Origin: Nocardia sp. BMG111209
Lineage (GTDB): Bacteria > Actinomycetota > Actinomycetes > Mycobacteriales > Mycobacteriaceae
DNA: 64,000 bases
NCBI RefSeq assembly: GCF_000381925.1
Contig: NZ_KB907307.1
Span: 3,038,001 to 3,102,000 of the forward strand
Direction of reading: 5' to 3'
A program made the position numbers and the translations under genes. Position 1 is the stretch's first letter; every line of letters begins with the position of its first letter. The notes beneath the pieces were generated by a model. The model was given only the letters and a program-made list of their open reading frames with translations, was not told where the DNA came from and did not search any database. Positions 51,753 to 59,827 of the stretch are shown here, in pieces.

Positions 51753-53108
51753 TCAGATCGCGGCCGCGTCCTTGCGGATCGTGACCGGTTCGGCCAGGCG
51801 CTGCTCATCGCAGATGCGCTGCAACGTATCCAGCGTTTCGTCCAGGCCCGCGCCGAGGCGGGGTCCGGAGGTGAAGGTGGCGGGCAGTTTCCGCATGCCC
51901 TGGATGATGCCGATGGTCTCGTAGTGCACCGCACCCTCGGGATCGCAACGGTAGTCCGGCATCCGGTCGAGCACCGCCACCAGCATGCGCTTGAAGATGG
52001 TGCGCGCCACGTTGGATCCGATGCAGCGGTGCACACCGAGCCCGAAGCTGTAGTGCCGGTTGCCCTTCCGATCCAGATCGATCTCGTTCGGATTCTCGAA
52101 CACCGCCGGATCACGGTTGGCCATCGCCCAGGACAGCCACAGCCGCTCCCCCTCCTTGTACTGCCGACCGCCCACCTCGCAGTCCTCGGCGATGGTGCGG
52201 CCGTCGCCGGGGGCCGGGGTGTAGAAGCGCAGGAACTCCTCGGTCGCGGAGTCGAGCAGCAGATCCCGTTCCCGGCTGAGGGTTTCGCGGTCCGCGGGAT
52301 GTTCACCGAGCCATTCCAGCGCGTGCGCGGTGAGCGCGGTGGTGGTGTCGAAGCCGCCGCCGATGATCAGCGCGAGCATGCCCAGGGCGTCCTCGTCGGA
52401 GATCGGCACGCCGACGAGGGTGGCCCGCGCCACGGCGTCGATCATGCCCGGCCGCGGATTCGCCTTGATCTCCAGATAATTCGCGAGCAGGTCGGCGCGC
52501 ATGACCTTGCTCATCTCGACCACCCGCGCCATATCCGGTGAGGTCGGCGGCGTGTAGACCGAGGCGTGCGCGGGCTCGTTGTAGATGGTCCACTTCCGCA
52601 GCGGGATGCCCAGCATCGCCAGGGTCAGCACGGCCGGAACGACATTCGCGAGATCGTCGACGAAGTCGATCTCCCCGGACTCGATGTGCTCGTCGATGGC
52701 GGCGCGGATCACCTCGTCGATCACCGGGATCCAGCGCTGCACCGCCGCCGGGGACAGATGCGGATTGAGTACCGACCGCAGATCCTTCTGTTCCGGCGGA
52801 TCCATCTCCAGGATGCCGGAGCGGATCATGTCGGGGCGGTTGGGCGCGGGGATCGAGATGCCCTTGTAGCCCTTGCGCTCCCGCCTCGGATCGTGATCGT
52901 TGGAAAGGTGTGGGCAGCGCGACAATTCGAAGACCTCGCGATTGCCCGCGGCCACCCAGTGGCCGCCGTAGGTGTCGGTCCAGGCGACCGGGCACCGGTC
53001 CTGCATCTCCCGGGTGATGTCGGCGAACCGGCCCCGGTACTGCGGGGCGTGCCGGTCGAATTGGTAGTTCGGCTGCCGGTGCGCGCCGGCGGCTGCTTCC
53101 GCGGTCAT
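51753..53108 (-). CDS. Cytochrome P450
   Basis: This 451-residue P450 has an I-helix oxygen-activation motif GGGFDTTTALTAHA, the K-helix ExxR in EEFLRFYTP, an NRDPAVFENP region, and the heme-binding loop FGLGVHRCIGSNVAR with Cys ligand at about residue 360. I chose ATG at 53108, which has CGAGGT 8 bp upstream; the frame also allows an earlier start at 53156 that lacks a site. It is a soluble bacterial class I P450 that needs a ferredoxin and reductase. No ferredoxin is adjacent, and the 3Fe-4S ferredoxin at 6329 is a candidate partner. It lies 48 bp after the SDR stop and is probably co-transcribed with it. The substrate is unknown; hydroxylation of a terpenoid, steroid or fatty acid is plausible. 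Confidence 0.92.
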   Translation of the reverse strand: MTAEAAAGAHRQPNYQFDRHAPQYRGRFADITREMQDRCPVAWTDTYGGHWVAAGNREVFELSRCPHLSNDHDPRRERKGYKGISIPAPNRPDMIRSGILEMDPPEQKDLRSVLNPHLSPAAVQRWIPVIDEVIRAAIDEHIESGEIDFVDDLANVVPAVLTLAMLGIPLRKWTIYNEPAHASVYTPPTSPDMARVVEMSKVMRADLLANYLEIKANPRPGMIDAVARATLVGVPISDEDALGMLALIIGGGFDTTTALTAHALEWLGEHPADRETLSRERDLLLDSATEEFLRFYTPAPGDGRTIAEDCEVGGRQYKEGERLWLSWAMANRDPAVFENPNEIDLDRKGNRHYSFGLGVHRCIGSNVARTIFKRMLVAVLDRMPDYRCDPEGAVHYETIGIIQGMRKLPATFTSGPRLGAGLDETLDTLQRICDEQRLAEPVTIRKDAAAI

Positions 53109-53156
53109 GGTGTCGTACCTCGTATTCGGCTGTGGATGAGGATGATTCGGCGGCAC

Positions 53157-53999
53157 TCAGCCGTCGACGAAGCCGCTGGTGGCGTACTCGTCGAATACGC
53201 CGGTGAACATGGCCGTGGGTGTGAGCGCGCGGGCGGTGACGGTGGGCATGATCCCCTCGCGGTGCGCGAGGTGGGTCATGCTCTCCAGCTGTCCCGAATA
53301 GTCCACGGGCCGGTCCAGCATCCAGGTGATGCCCTCGGCGGCGACCTCGGACGGCTCCCAGGCGGTGTGATCCACACCTGGCAGGTTGGCGAGGGTGCCC
53401 TCGGACGCGACCGGCGCGTCGATGCGGAAACAGTTGACCGCGATGCGATCCCCGGCGAGCTGGCGGGCCAGGTCGACCGTCATCCGCTCCAGCGCCACCT
53501 TGGCCATGCCGTAGGACATCAGTCCCGGCACCGGCTTCAGCGCCGCCAGCGACGAGACGTTGAGGATCCGGCCCGCACCGGCCGCACGCAGATGCGCAAC
53601 GGCATGGCGGGCCGCGGTCATCGGCGCGTCGAGATCGATCGCGAAGATCAGGTCGTGCCGATTCTGCGGGATGTCCAGGTCGCCGACGAAGGTGACGGCG
53701 GCATTGTTGACCAGCACGTCGAGCCGGCCCAGCGCGGCGACGGTCTGTTCGACCATGGCGGCCACCTGCTCCCGGTCCGACAGATCGACCGGGATCGCGA
53801 CCGCGGTACCACCCGCGTCGCGAATCCGTTCCACCACGTCGTCGAGGGTTCCGGGAGTCCGGCGCGGCTGGTCGCGGGTCGAGCGGGCGGCGCAGGCCAC
53901 CGCATACCCCCGGGCCGCCAGCGCCACGGCCGTCGCGGCGCCGACGCCGCGGCTGGCGCCGGTCACCAGCGCCACCTTGCCGTTCGCGGCGGCGCTCAA
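53157..53999 (-). CDS. Short-chain dehydrogenase/reductase in the P450 operon
   Basis: This 280-residue SDR has KVALVTGASRGVGAATAVAL, CAARS (Arg after strand 2, suggesting NADP(H)), VLVNNAAVTF, a Ser in LNVSSLAAL and the catalytic YGMAK. The C-terminal region departs from the usual IxVDGG ending and instead carries TWMLDRPVDYSGQ. The start is a TTG at 53999, with no in-frame ATG or GTG upstream. It overlaps the stop of a small upstream frame as TTGA, so translation may be coupled. With the P450 downstream it probably oxidises or reduces the P450 product. Confidence 0.83.
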   Translation of the reverse strand: MSAAANGKVALVTGASRGVGAATAVALAARGYAVACAARSTRDQPRRTPGTLDDVVERIRDAGGTAVAIPVDLSDREQVAAMVEQTVAALGRLDVLVNNAAVTFVGDLDIPQNRHDLIFAIDLDAPMTAARHAVAHLRAAGAGRILNVSSLAALKPVPGLMSYGMAKVALERMTVDLARQLAGDRIAVNCFRIDAPVASEGTLANLPGVDHTAWEPSEVAAEGITWMLDRPVDYSGQLESMTHLAHREGIMPTVTARALTPTAMFTGVFDEYATSGFVDG

Positions 54000-54193
54000 C
54001 GGATTCCGCCGTCGGCCCGGTCGGCGGCCGATCCGGCACGGCGGAACGACTGGGGTGCTTCGGTTCTGAGGCGTGATGTCACGGAATATCCTTCGCGGAA
54101 GGTGTCGCGGGCCGGCTCGCAGGGGGCGTGACGCCGGACGACTACTCGGCCGGGCCGCCGGCCCATGTGGTCCCGGTCACCTATGGTAATCAC
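53996..54193 (-). CDS. Possible small protein (65 aa) coupled to the SDR
   Basis: A GTG at 54193 lies just after AAAGGAGAA, though the spacing is short (about 3-5 bases). It opens 65 codons (ITIGDRDHMGRRPGRVVVRR and onward), rich in Arg and lacking known motifs. The TGA stop at 53996-53998 overlaps the TTG start of the SDR. It could be a genuine small protein, a translated leader that couples SDR translation, or a chance frame in a GC-rich leader. Confidence 0.35.
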   Translation of the reverse strand: MITIGDRDHMGRRPGRVVVRRHAPCEPARDTFREGYSVTSRLRTEAPQSFRRAGSAADRADGGIR

Positions 54194-54204
54194 GTTCTCC
54201 TTTT

Positions 54205-54216
54205 TTGCAAGTGCAA
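54205..54216. promoter_or_regulatory. TTGCAAGTGCAA inverted repeat between SDR/P450 operon and GntR regulator
   Basis: Arms TTGCA and TGCAA surround AG, in the AT-rich part of a 296-bp divergent region that otherwise holds only the small frame described above. It is a candidate operator for the divergent GntR protein or a TetR protein. Confidence 0.4.
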
Positions 54217-54295
54217 TATAGTTGACCAGGTTGGCGGAAGAACGGCTGGCCGACGGCCGGTCGTAGGAACAGACGAGCCGAAATGAGGTGAATCG

Positions 54296-55840
54296 GTGTC
54301 GCATCCGGAGCATGCCGTGCCCGGCCCCGAGGCGCACCGGGCGCGGCCCGCCCCCAAGACGGCGCACATCCTCGCCGCGGGTCTGCGGCGGCGCATTCTC
54401 AACGGCGGGCTCGAGGTCGGCCATCGGCTGCCGCCGGAGACGGAACTGTCCGCCACCCTGGACGTCTCGCGGGAGACGCTGCGCGAGGCCCTGCGCATCC
54501 TCGAATCCCAGTCGCTGGTGGAGATGCGGCGCGGCCGCGGCGGCGGCGCGGTGGTGCGGCGGCCCGATCCGATCTCCGCCGGCCGCTACGTGGCACTGCT
54601 GCTGCAGGTGCGCGGCGCGACCGCGGCCGATCTGCGCACGGCCCGGATGACCCTGGAACTCGCTGCGGCGCAACGGTTCGCCGAAACCTCCGGCGAGGAG
54701 GGACTGGACTATCTGACCGCCCTGCACGAGGCGGAGCGCGCCGCGGCCGGTGATCCGCTGACCTTCGCCACCGCCTCGGCGGTCTTCGATCAGGGGGTGG
54801 TCGAACTCTCCGGCAACCGCTGCCTCGCGGTCCTCACCGGCGTGCTGCGCGAGACCTGCAAGGGCCGGATGTACGCCGCGCTGGAATCCGCGGATCCGGC
54901 CGCGCGCACCGCCGCGACGCGGCGAATCCTGGCCGCGCACAACGACTTCCTGGAGGCCGCCCGCCGCCGCGACGGCCCGCGGGCGCGCCGCGCCTATCTG
55001 GACCATCTCGAACGCACCCATCGGCTGGTCGCGGGCAGCCGCGATCGGCGGGCCGTCGACATCACGCCGATGTGGCGGGCCCAGCTGGACCGGGCGGCCG
55101 GCGACCGTTCGCAGCGCGCCGCGACCATCGTCGCGACCGACATCCGCTCGCGCATCGCCGACGGCCGGCTCGGCGCCGGATCGCGGCTACCGCGGGCGGC
55201 CGACCTCACCGCCGAATTCGGTGTCTCGCGACCGACGCTGCGCGAAGGACTGCGCATCCTGGAAACGGAACAGCTCCTGGACCTGCGCGCCGGCGAGCGA
55301 GGCGGCGCGACGATCCGGCATCCGACCGCGCTGGTCGCCGCGCAGCTGGCCGGGACCGTCCTCGAATCCCGCCACATCACCCTCGCCGACTTCTCCCGCA
55401 CGCTGCGGATGATCGAGCCGCTCATGATGCGGGCGGCCGCCACCGGCCCGGGGCCCGCCTCCCCGGCCGGCCTGCGCGAGCTGGAATCCGAACTCGCCCT
55501 GCACATCTGCGATACCGAGCAATTCGTGCGCAGCTGGCGCCGGGCGGTGTTCGTGATCCTCGGCGGGATCCGCAACCCCGCACTCGCCGTCGTCGCCGAG
55601 ATGCTGCAATGGGTGCGCGCGGGCACCGAGGCCGCCGTGGCCGCCGGCGCGGCGGACCTGCCCGCGGTCGCGACGACGAACCGCAAGGCGCAGGCCATGT
55701 TCGCCGAACTGGTCGGCGCGCTGACCGAGCACGACGGGGATCGGGCCGAATCCGTCTGGGCCGAATGTCTGCACACCAACAGCCTTTTCATCGAATGCTC
55801 CGATCTGGGCCGCCGGCTCGTTGTCGATATCGTCGAATAG
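54296..55840 (+). CDS. Tandemly duplicated GntR/FadR-type regulator in one polypeptide
   Basis: This 514-residue protein contains two complete GntR units. The first winged helix (about residues 20-85) reads ILNGGLEVGHRLPPETELSA, then DVSRETLREALRILES. An FCD-like helical domain follows, with Asp in ASAVFDQGVVEL and His in AHNDFLEAARR and LDHLERTH. The second winged helix (about 272-340) reads RIADGRLGAGSRLPRAADL, then FGVSRPTLREGLRILETEQL, followed by a second, more divergent helical domain. GTG at 54296 has GAGGTGA 4 bp upstream. Ordinary FadR/GntR proteins are about 230 residues and dimerise; this looks like a fused dimer. It is divergent from the P450/SDR operon and convergent with the SDR at 55844. 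Confidence 0.85.
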   Translation: MSHPEHAVPGPEAHRARPAPKTAHILAAGLRRRILNGGLEVGHRLPPETELSATLDVSRETLREALRILESQSLVEMRRGRGGGAVVRRPDPISAGRYVALLLQVRGATAADLRTARMTLELAAAQRFAETSGEEGLDYLTALHEAERAAAGDPLTFATASAVFDQGVVELSGNRCLAVLTGVLRETCKGRMYAALESADPAARTAATRRILAAHNDFLEAARRRDGPRARRAYLDHLERTHRLVAGSRDRRAVDITPMWRAQLDRAAGDRSQRAATIVATDIRSRIADGRLGAGSRLPRAADLTAEFGVSRPTLREGLRILETEQLLDLRAGERGGATIRHPTALVAAQLAGTVLESRHITLADFSRTLRMIEPLMMRAAATGPGPASPAGLRELESELALHICDTEQFVRSWRRAVFVILGGIRNPALAVVAEMLQWVRAGTEAAVAAGAADLPAVATTNRKAQAMFAELVGALTEHDGDRAESVWAECLHTNSLFIECSDLGRRLVVDIVE

Positions 55841-55843
55841 CGC

Positions 55844-56662
55844 TCAGGTCAGCGCCACTCCCCCGTCCACCTGCAGCACGTGCCCGGTCACGAAGGCGGC
55901 CTGCTCGGAGGCGAGATACACTGCGGCGGCGCCGATCTCGGCCGGCCGGGCGACCTGCCGCGCCAGCGCGGTGGTGCGGCGGAACACCGCGCGCTCCTCG
56001 GCCCGGCTGGCCTCCGCATCGGTGAAAAGTCCGGTGCCGGGCCGGAATCGGCTGCCCGCGCTGGTCTCGGCGGCGAAATCCTCCGGCACGGTGCCGTAGG
56101 GGGCGATCGCGTTCACCGTCACCCCGCTGCGCCCCACCTCGAGCGCCAGCACCCGGGTGAAGGCGTGTACCGCCCCCTTCGCCGCGGAGTACACCGCCAT
56201 GAACGGATCCCCGATCAGCGCCGACATCGACCCGATGTTGACGATCCGCCCGGCGCCCGCGGCGAGCATGTGCGGCAGCACGGTATGGGTGCACAGCAGG
56301 GTGCTGGTGAGATTGACGGCCAGATCCGCCTGCCACTGCTCGGGTGTGGTCGACACGAACGGCGCCACCACCGCATTACCGCCGACATTGTTGACCAGCA
56401 CGTCGATCCCGCCGAACCGCGCGATCACCGCCTCGACCAGCGCGGTCACCTCGGCCGCGACGGTCACGTCCGCCCGCCGCCACAGCACGTCGGCCGCACC
56501 CCGCTCGCGCGCGAGTTCGGTCACCCGCGCCCCGGCCTGCTCGTCGCGGCCGACCGCCACCACCCGCGCGCCCTCGGCGGCGAAGGCCAGCGCCGTCGCC
56601 CGCCCGATGTTCGCGGTCGCGCCGGTCACGACCACCACCTTGTCCCGCAGCCCTGTCTCCAT
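55844..56662 (-). CDS. Short-chain dehydrogenase/reductase under the composite operator
   Basis: This 272-residue classical SDR has KVVVVTGATANIGRATALAF, VNNVGGNAVV, the Ser in VNIGSMSAL, the catalytic YSAAK, and a C-terminal TGHVLQVDGG typical of FabG-like proteins. The stop is 3 bp from the GntR stop (convergent). Upstream, at 56714-56747, is the same tandem AGAA-N5-TTCT element found at the acyl-CoA locus 48 kb away. It probably reduces or oxidises a 3-oxo/3-hydroxyacyl intermediate in that pathway, an inference from the shared operator. Confidence 0.86.
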   Translation of the reverse strand: METGLRDKVVVVTGATANIGRATALAFAAEGARVVAVGRDEQAGARVTELARERGAADVLWRRADVTVAAEVTALVEAVIARFGGIDVLVNNVGGNAVVAPFVSTTPEQWQADLAVNLTSTLLCTHTVLPHMLAAGAGRIVNIGSMSALIGDPFMAVYSAAKGAVHAFTRVLALEVGRSGVTVNAIAPYGTVPEDFAAETSAGSRFRPGTGLFTDAEASRAEERAVFRRTTALARQVARPAEIGAAAVYLASEQAAFVTGHVLQVDGGVALT

Positions 56663-56713
56663 GGATTCCGTCCGTCCGGTGCGGCAGCGCCGCGAATCAC
56701 GATCTACCGATCA

Positions 56714-56747
56714 AGAATACAATTCTTGTGATTGAGAAGGATAGTCT
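56714..56747 (+). promoter_or_regulatory. Tandem AGAA-N5-TTCT operator between SDR and ArsR genes
   Basis: AGAATACAATTCT (56714-56726, extending to a 17-bp perfect palindrome CAAGAATACAATTCTTG at 56712-56728) is followed 21 bp later by AGAAGGATAGTCT (56735-56747). The second copy is one base different from the corresponding copy at 8674-8686. It lies 51 bp upstream of the SDR start and 95 bp before ArsR. Confidence 0.6.
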
Positions 56748-56842
56748 GCCGCCGACGGGGACCCACCCGGCCTTGACAGATCACGCTCTGCGGCAGAGTA
56801 TTTAACCCGACAGTTAATTAACCGAATGGTGTAATAGAGCTC

Positions 56843-57181
56843 ATGACCGACGATCAACTCGACCGTGTCTTCGCCGCGCTCGCCGACGCGACCAGGCGGG
56901 CCATCCTCGCCCGGCTCGCGGACGGCGAGGCGACGGTCGGCCAATTGGCCGAACCGTTCGCGATGAGCCTGCCGGCCGTCTCCAAACATCTGAAGGTGCT
57001 GGAGCGAGCGGGCCTGATCACGCGTGGCCGCGACGCCCAGTGGCGGCCGTGCCGGCTCGACGCCGCCCCGCTCGCCGCGGCCACCGACTGGCTGGAGCGG
57101 TATCGCGTGTTCTGGGACGGCCGCTTCGATCGGCTCGACGAGCACCTGCACCGGCTACAGCGCAAGGAACTGGACTCATGA
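56843..57181 (+). CDS. ArsR family regulator
   Basis: This 112-residue winged-helix protein has LDRVFAALADATRRAILARL, then VGQLAEPFAMSLPAVSKHLK, VLERAGLI and RGRDAQWRPCRLD. It lacks the ELCVCDL-type metal site, so it belongs to the non-metal ArsR group that typically pairs with AHSA1-type genes. Its stop overlaps the next start as ATGA. It is the first gene of a three-gene operon with the PPOX-fold and AHSA1 genes and likely represses it. A short AT-rich stretch (TTAATTAACCGAA, about 56813-56825) is just upstream. Confidence 0.88.
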   Translation: MTDDQLDRVFAALADATRRAILARLADGEATVGQLAEPFAMSLPAVSKHLKVLERAGLITRGRDAQWRPCRLDAAPLAAATDWLERYRVFWDGRFDRLDEHLHRLQRKELDS

Positions 57182-57678
57182 CCGAACCGGCCCTCCCCCA
57201 GGGCGACCTGCGACTGCTCGACACCGATATCGCCCGGCGGCTGCTGGCCGCGGCCATCCCCGCCCGGCTGGCCTTCACCGCCGCCGACGGCACCCCGCGG
57301 GTGGTCCCCATCAACTTCTGGTGGAACGGCACCGAGGTGGTGCTGACCGGTTTCGCACCCTCGAACAAGAACCGGGCCCTGCGCGCGCGGCCCGACGCCG
57401 CGCTCACCATCGATACCGACGCCGCCCCGCCGGAGGTGCTGCTCCTGCGCGGCCGGGCCGAGATCACCGAATCCGACGGTCTGCTACCGGAATACGCGGC
57501 GGCGATGCGCAAGGGCGGCGACCCGTCGGTCGAGGAGTATCTCGACCGGATGACCGGCCTCGCGCCCCGCATGGAACGCATCGCCATCCGTCCCACCTGG
57601 GCGGCGGTGATGGACTTCCGTACCCGTTTCCCCACCGGCGCGCCGGACTGGATGACCGGCCCGCAACAGACCGCCTGA
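57178..57678 (+). CDS. Pyridoxamine 5'-phosphate oxidase-fold flavin protein
   Basis: This 166-residue protein has ARLAFTAADGTPRVVPINFW, then LTGFAPSNKNRALRARPDAA, the split-barrel flavin-binding pattern of PPOX/FDOR proteins in which the cofactor (FMN or F420) binds between subunits. The start ATG 57178 overlaps the ArsR stop. The longer frame beginning at 57040 is antisense-like noise within ArsR. Function is likely reductive or cofactor-binding; no specific substrate can be named. It is co-transcribed with ArsR and the AHSA1 gene. Confidence 0.78.
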   Translation: MTEPALPQGDLRLLDTDIARRLLAAAIPARLAFTAADGTPRVVPINFWWNGTEVVLTGFAPSNKNRALRARPDAALTIDTDAAPPEVLLLRGRAEITESDGLLPEYAAAMRKGGDPSVEEYLDRMTGLAPRMERIAIRPTWAAVMDFRTRFPTGAPDWMTGPQQTA

Positions 57679-57702
57679 CCCGCACGAAAGGATCCACCAC
57701 CC

Positions 57703-58152
57703 GTGAACGACCGCGAATTCACCCTCGTCCGCGTCTTCGACGCACCCCGCGACCGCGTGTTCCGAGCCTGGCTCGAACCCGACCAGCTCGCCGAATGGGC
57801 GGGCCCGCAAGGCTTCACGACCCGCCCCGGCAGCATCGTCGCCGAACCCGTCGTCGGCGGCCGCTACGAGTCGGTCATGGTGTCCGATGCCGACGGCGCC
57901 GAATATCGCAGCGCCGGTGTCTTCCGCGAGATCAGCGCGCCCGAGCGCCTGGTCTTCACCTGGGGCGACCCCACCGGAGACGCTGGGGCCGAACGATATT
58001 CGATCATCACGGTGACCTTCGCCGATACCGGCGACGGCAAGACCACCATGACCTTCCATCTGCTCGCGCCGGGCCCGCTCTCGCCCGAGGACGGCGCCGC
58101 CGCGGGCTGGGGACAGAGCCTGGACCGGCTGGCCGCGGTGCTCCGGCTCTAA
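57703..58152 (+). CDS. SRPBCC/AHSA1 domain protein
   Basis: This 149-residue protein has FTLVRVFDAPRDRVFRAWLE, then PDQLAEWAGPQGF, GGRYESVM, FREISAPERLVFTWGDP and a C-terminal GWGQSLDRLAAVL. This is the START-like fold of the AHSA1 (activator of Hsp90 ATPase-like) family that is regularly encoded next to ArsR genes. GTG at 57703 has AAGGA 10 bp upstream and sits 24 bp after the previous stop. It probably binds a small hydrophobic ligand, though the true role is unknown. Its stop overlaps the convergent acyl-CoA synthetase stop by 3 bp. Confidence 0.87.
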   Translation: MNDREFTLVRVFDAPRDRVFRAWLEPDQLAEWAGPQGFTTRPGSIVAEPVVGGRYESVMVSDADGAEYRSAGVFREISAPERLVFTWGDPTGDAGAERYSIITVTFADTGDGKTTMTFHLLAPGPLSPEDGAAAGWGQSLDRLAAVLRL

Positions 58153-59675
58153 TCGGCCGGGTCGCGCAGTTCCCGCTTCAGCAGTTTGCCGCTCTGGTTG
58201 CGCGGCAGTGCGCCGGTGAAGCGAATGTGCTTGGGCACCTTGAACGGTGCGATCCGCTGCCGGACGTGGCCGATCAACTCGTCGGCGCCGGCGCTGTGCC
58301 CGGCGCGCAGCACCACGACCGCGGTGATCGCCTCCACCCACCGCTCGTCCGGGACGCCGATCACCGCGACCTCGGCCACCGCGGGATGGGTGTAGAGGGC
58401 GTCCTCGACCTCGCGGGAGGCGACCAGGATGCCGCCGGTGTTGATCACGTCCTTGATCCGGTCCACGACGGTGACGAACCCCTCGGCGTCCCGGGTGACC
58501 AGATCGCCGGAGTGGAACCAGCCGTCGCGGAACGCCGCCGCGGTCGCCGCCGGATCGTCCCAGTAGCCCAGGCACAGTTGCGGCGACCGGTAGCAGATCT
58601 CGCCGGGTTCGCCGGGGGCGACGTCGTCACCGTCGGCATCCACCACCCGCGCCTCCACGAAGTACACCGGCCGCCCGCACGACGCGGGCCGCTGCCCGTG
58701 TTCCTCCGGCCGCAGGACCGTGGCCAGCGGGCCGATCTCCGACTGCCCGAAACAGTTGTAGAAACCCAGGTCCGGGAACCGCTCCCGCAGCCGTCGGAGC
58801 ACGGTCACCGGCATGATCGAGGCGCCGTACTGCGCCTTGCGCAGCGACGACAGGTCGCGGGTGTCCAGATCGGGATGCTGCGACAGCGGCACCCAGACCG
58901 TCGGCGCGAGGAACAGCGACCCGATCCGGTCCTGTTCGACGCGGCGCAGGATCTCCGCGACGTCCGGGGCCGCCAGCAACCGCACCGTCGCTCCCACCGA
59001 CAGGTACGGCAGCACGAATACGTGCATACCGGCCGAGTGGTACAGCGGCATCGCGACGAGCGGATCGTCGGCGGCGGTGAAATCCAGTGCGAGCACCGAG
59101 GATACGTACTCGTACACCAGCGCCTCGTGGGTCATCATGGCGCCCTTGGGTTTCGAGGCGGTACCCGAGGTGTAGAGCAACTGCGCCAGATCGGCCGGCG
59201 CCGCCTGCGATCCGAGCTCGGGAACCGCACCGGTACCGGCGAGCTCGAGCAGCGATCCGGCGGCGTCGCGCAGCGGCAGGACGTGCTCGAGCGCGGCGAG
59301 CTCCCCGCGGACCGCCGCGAGTATGCCCGCCAGCGCCGGATCCACCAGCGCCGCACGCGCACCCGACTGCGCGATCAGGTAGCTCAGCTCCGCACCGGTG
59401 AGCGCGTAGTTGATCGGCACGTGCACGAGCCCCGCCCGCGCACAGGCGAGGAATCCGAGGACGTAGGCGTCGGAGTTGGTGCCGTACGCGGCCACTCGAT
59501 CGCCGGGCCGCAGGCCCAGTCGCAGCAACCACGCGGCGGCCCGCGAGACGGCCTCGTCGAGTTCCCGATACCCGTACACCCGCCCCTCGAACTCGAGCGC
59601 CGCCCGATCACCGAACCGCGCCCCGGAACGCCGCACCACCGCGTCGACGGTACTGCCCGAAAATGCTTCTGCCAC
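58149..59675 (-). CDS. Acyl-CoA synthetase (AMP-forming, FadD-like)
   Basis: This 508-residue ANL-superfamily ligase has the P-loop LLYTSGTASKPKG (about residues 163-175), MPLYHSAGMHVF, NCFGQSEIGP, the ATP-binding GWFHSGDLVTRD, DRIKDVINTGG and a C-terminal LPRNQSGKLLKREL with the catalytic Lys. It joins a carboxylic acid to CoA through an acyl-adenylate. I chose GTG at 59675 (AAGGA 7 bp upstream); the frame remains open far beyond, but that part is non-coding and antisense to the GlxA gene. It could activate the acid that enters the catabolic pathway or the starter acyl group of the NRPS, but nothing in the sequence proves either. Confidence 0.9.
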   Translation of the reverse strand: MAEAFSGSTVDAVVRRSGARFGDRAALEFEGRVYGYRELDEAVSRAAAWLLRLGLRPGDRVAAYGTNSDAYVLGFLACARAGLVHVPINYALTGAELSYLIAQSGARAALVDPALAGILAAVRGELAALEHVLPLRDAAGSLLELAGTGAVPELGSQAAPADLAQLLYTSGTASKPKGAMMTHEALVYEYVSSVLALDFTAADDPLVAMPLYHSAGMHVFVLPYLSVGATVRLLAAPDVAEILRRVEQDRIGSLFLAPTVWVPLSQHPDLDTRDLSSLRKAQYGASIMPVTVLRRLRERFPDLGFYNCFGQSEIGPLATVLRPEEHGQRPASCGRPVYFVEARVVDADGDDVAPGEPGEICYRSPQLCLGYWDDPAATAAAFRDGWFHSGDLVTRDAEGFVTVVDRIKDVINTGGILVASREVEDALYTHPAVAEVAVIGVPDERWVEAITAVVVLRAGHSAGADELIGHVRQRIAPFKVPKHIRFTGALPRNQSGKLLKRELRDPAD

Positions 59676-59827
59676 AATACTTTCCTTCTCACCAGGCACG
59701 TCCGGGCGGACCGGCGGGCCGGGTACGGCCCCGCCGTGGACCGGATGCCGTCCCAGCGTATCGATTCCGCGGCCCCGGCCCGGCCGGTTCGCCGGACCAG
59801 GCGGCGCCGCACCGGGTCTCGCGCGGT

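Noticed and set aside
51753..53108. P450 as a tailoring enzyme of the NRPS cluster
   Set aside because: It is in its own operon with an SDR, separated from the NRPS by three regulators, terminators and opposite orientation; nothing links them.
54083..54198. Further possible copies of the operator (GAAGGATATTC at 54085-54095; AGAACGTGATTAC on the minus strand at 54198-54186)
   Set aside because: Each is a single site without a convincing 21-bp partner, and the first may act as a ribosome-binding site.
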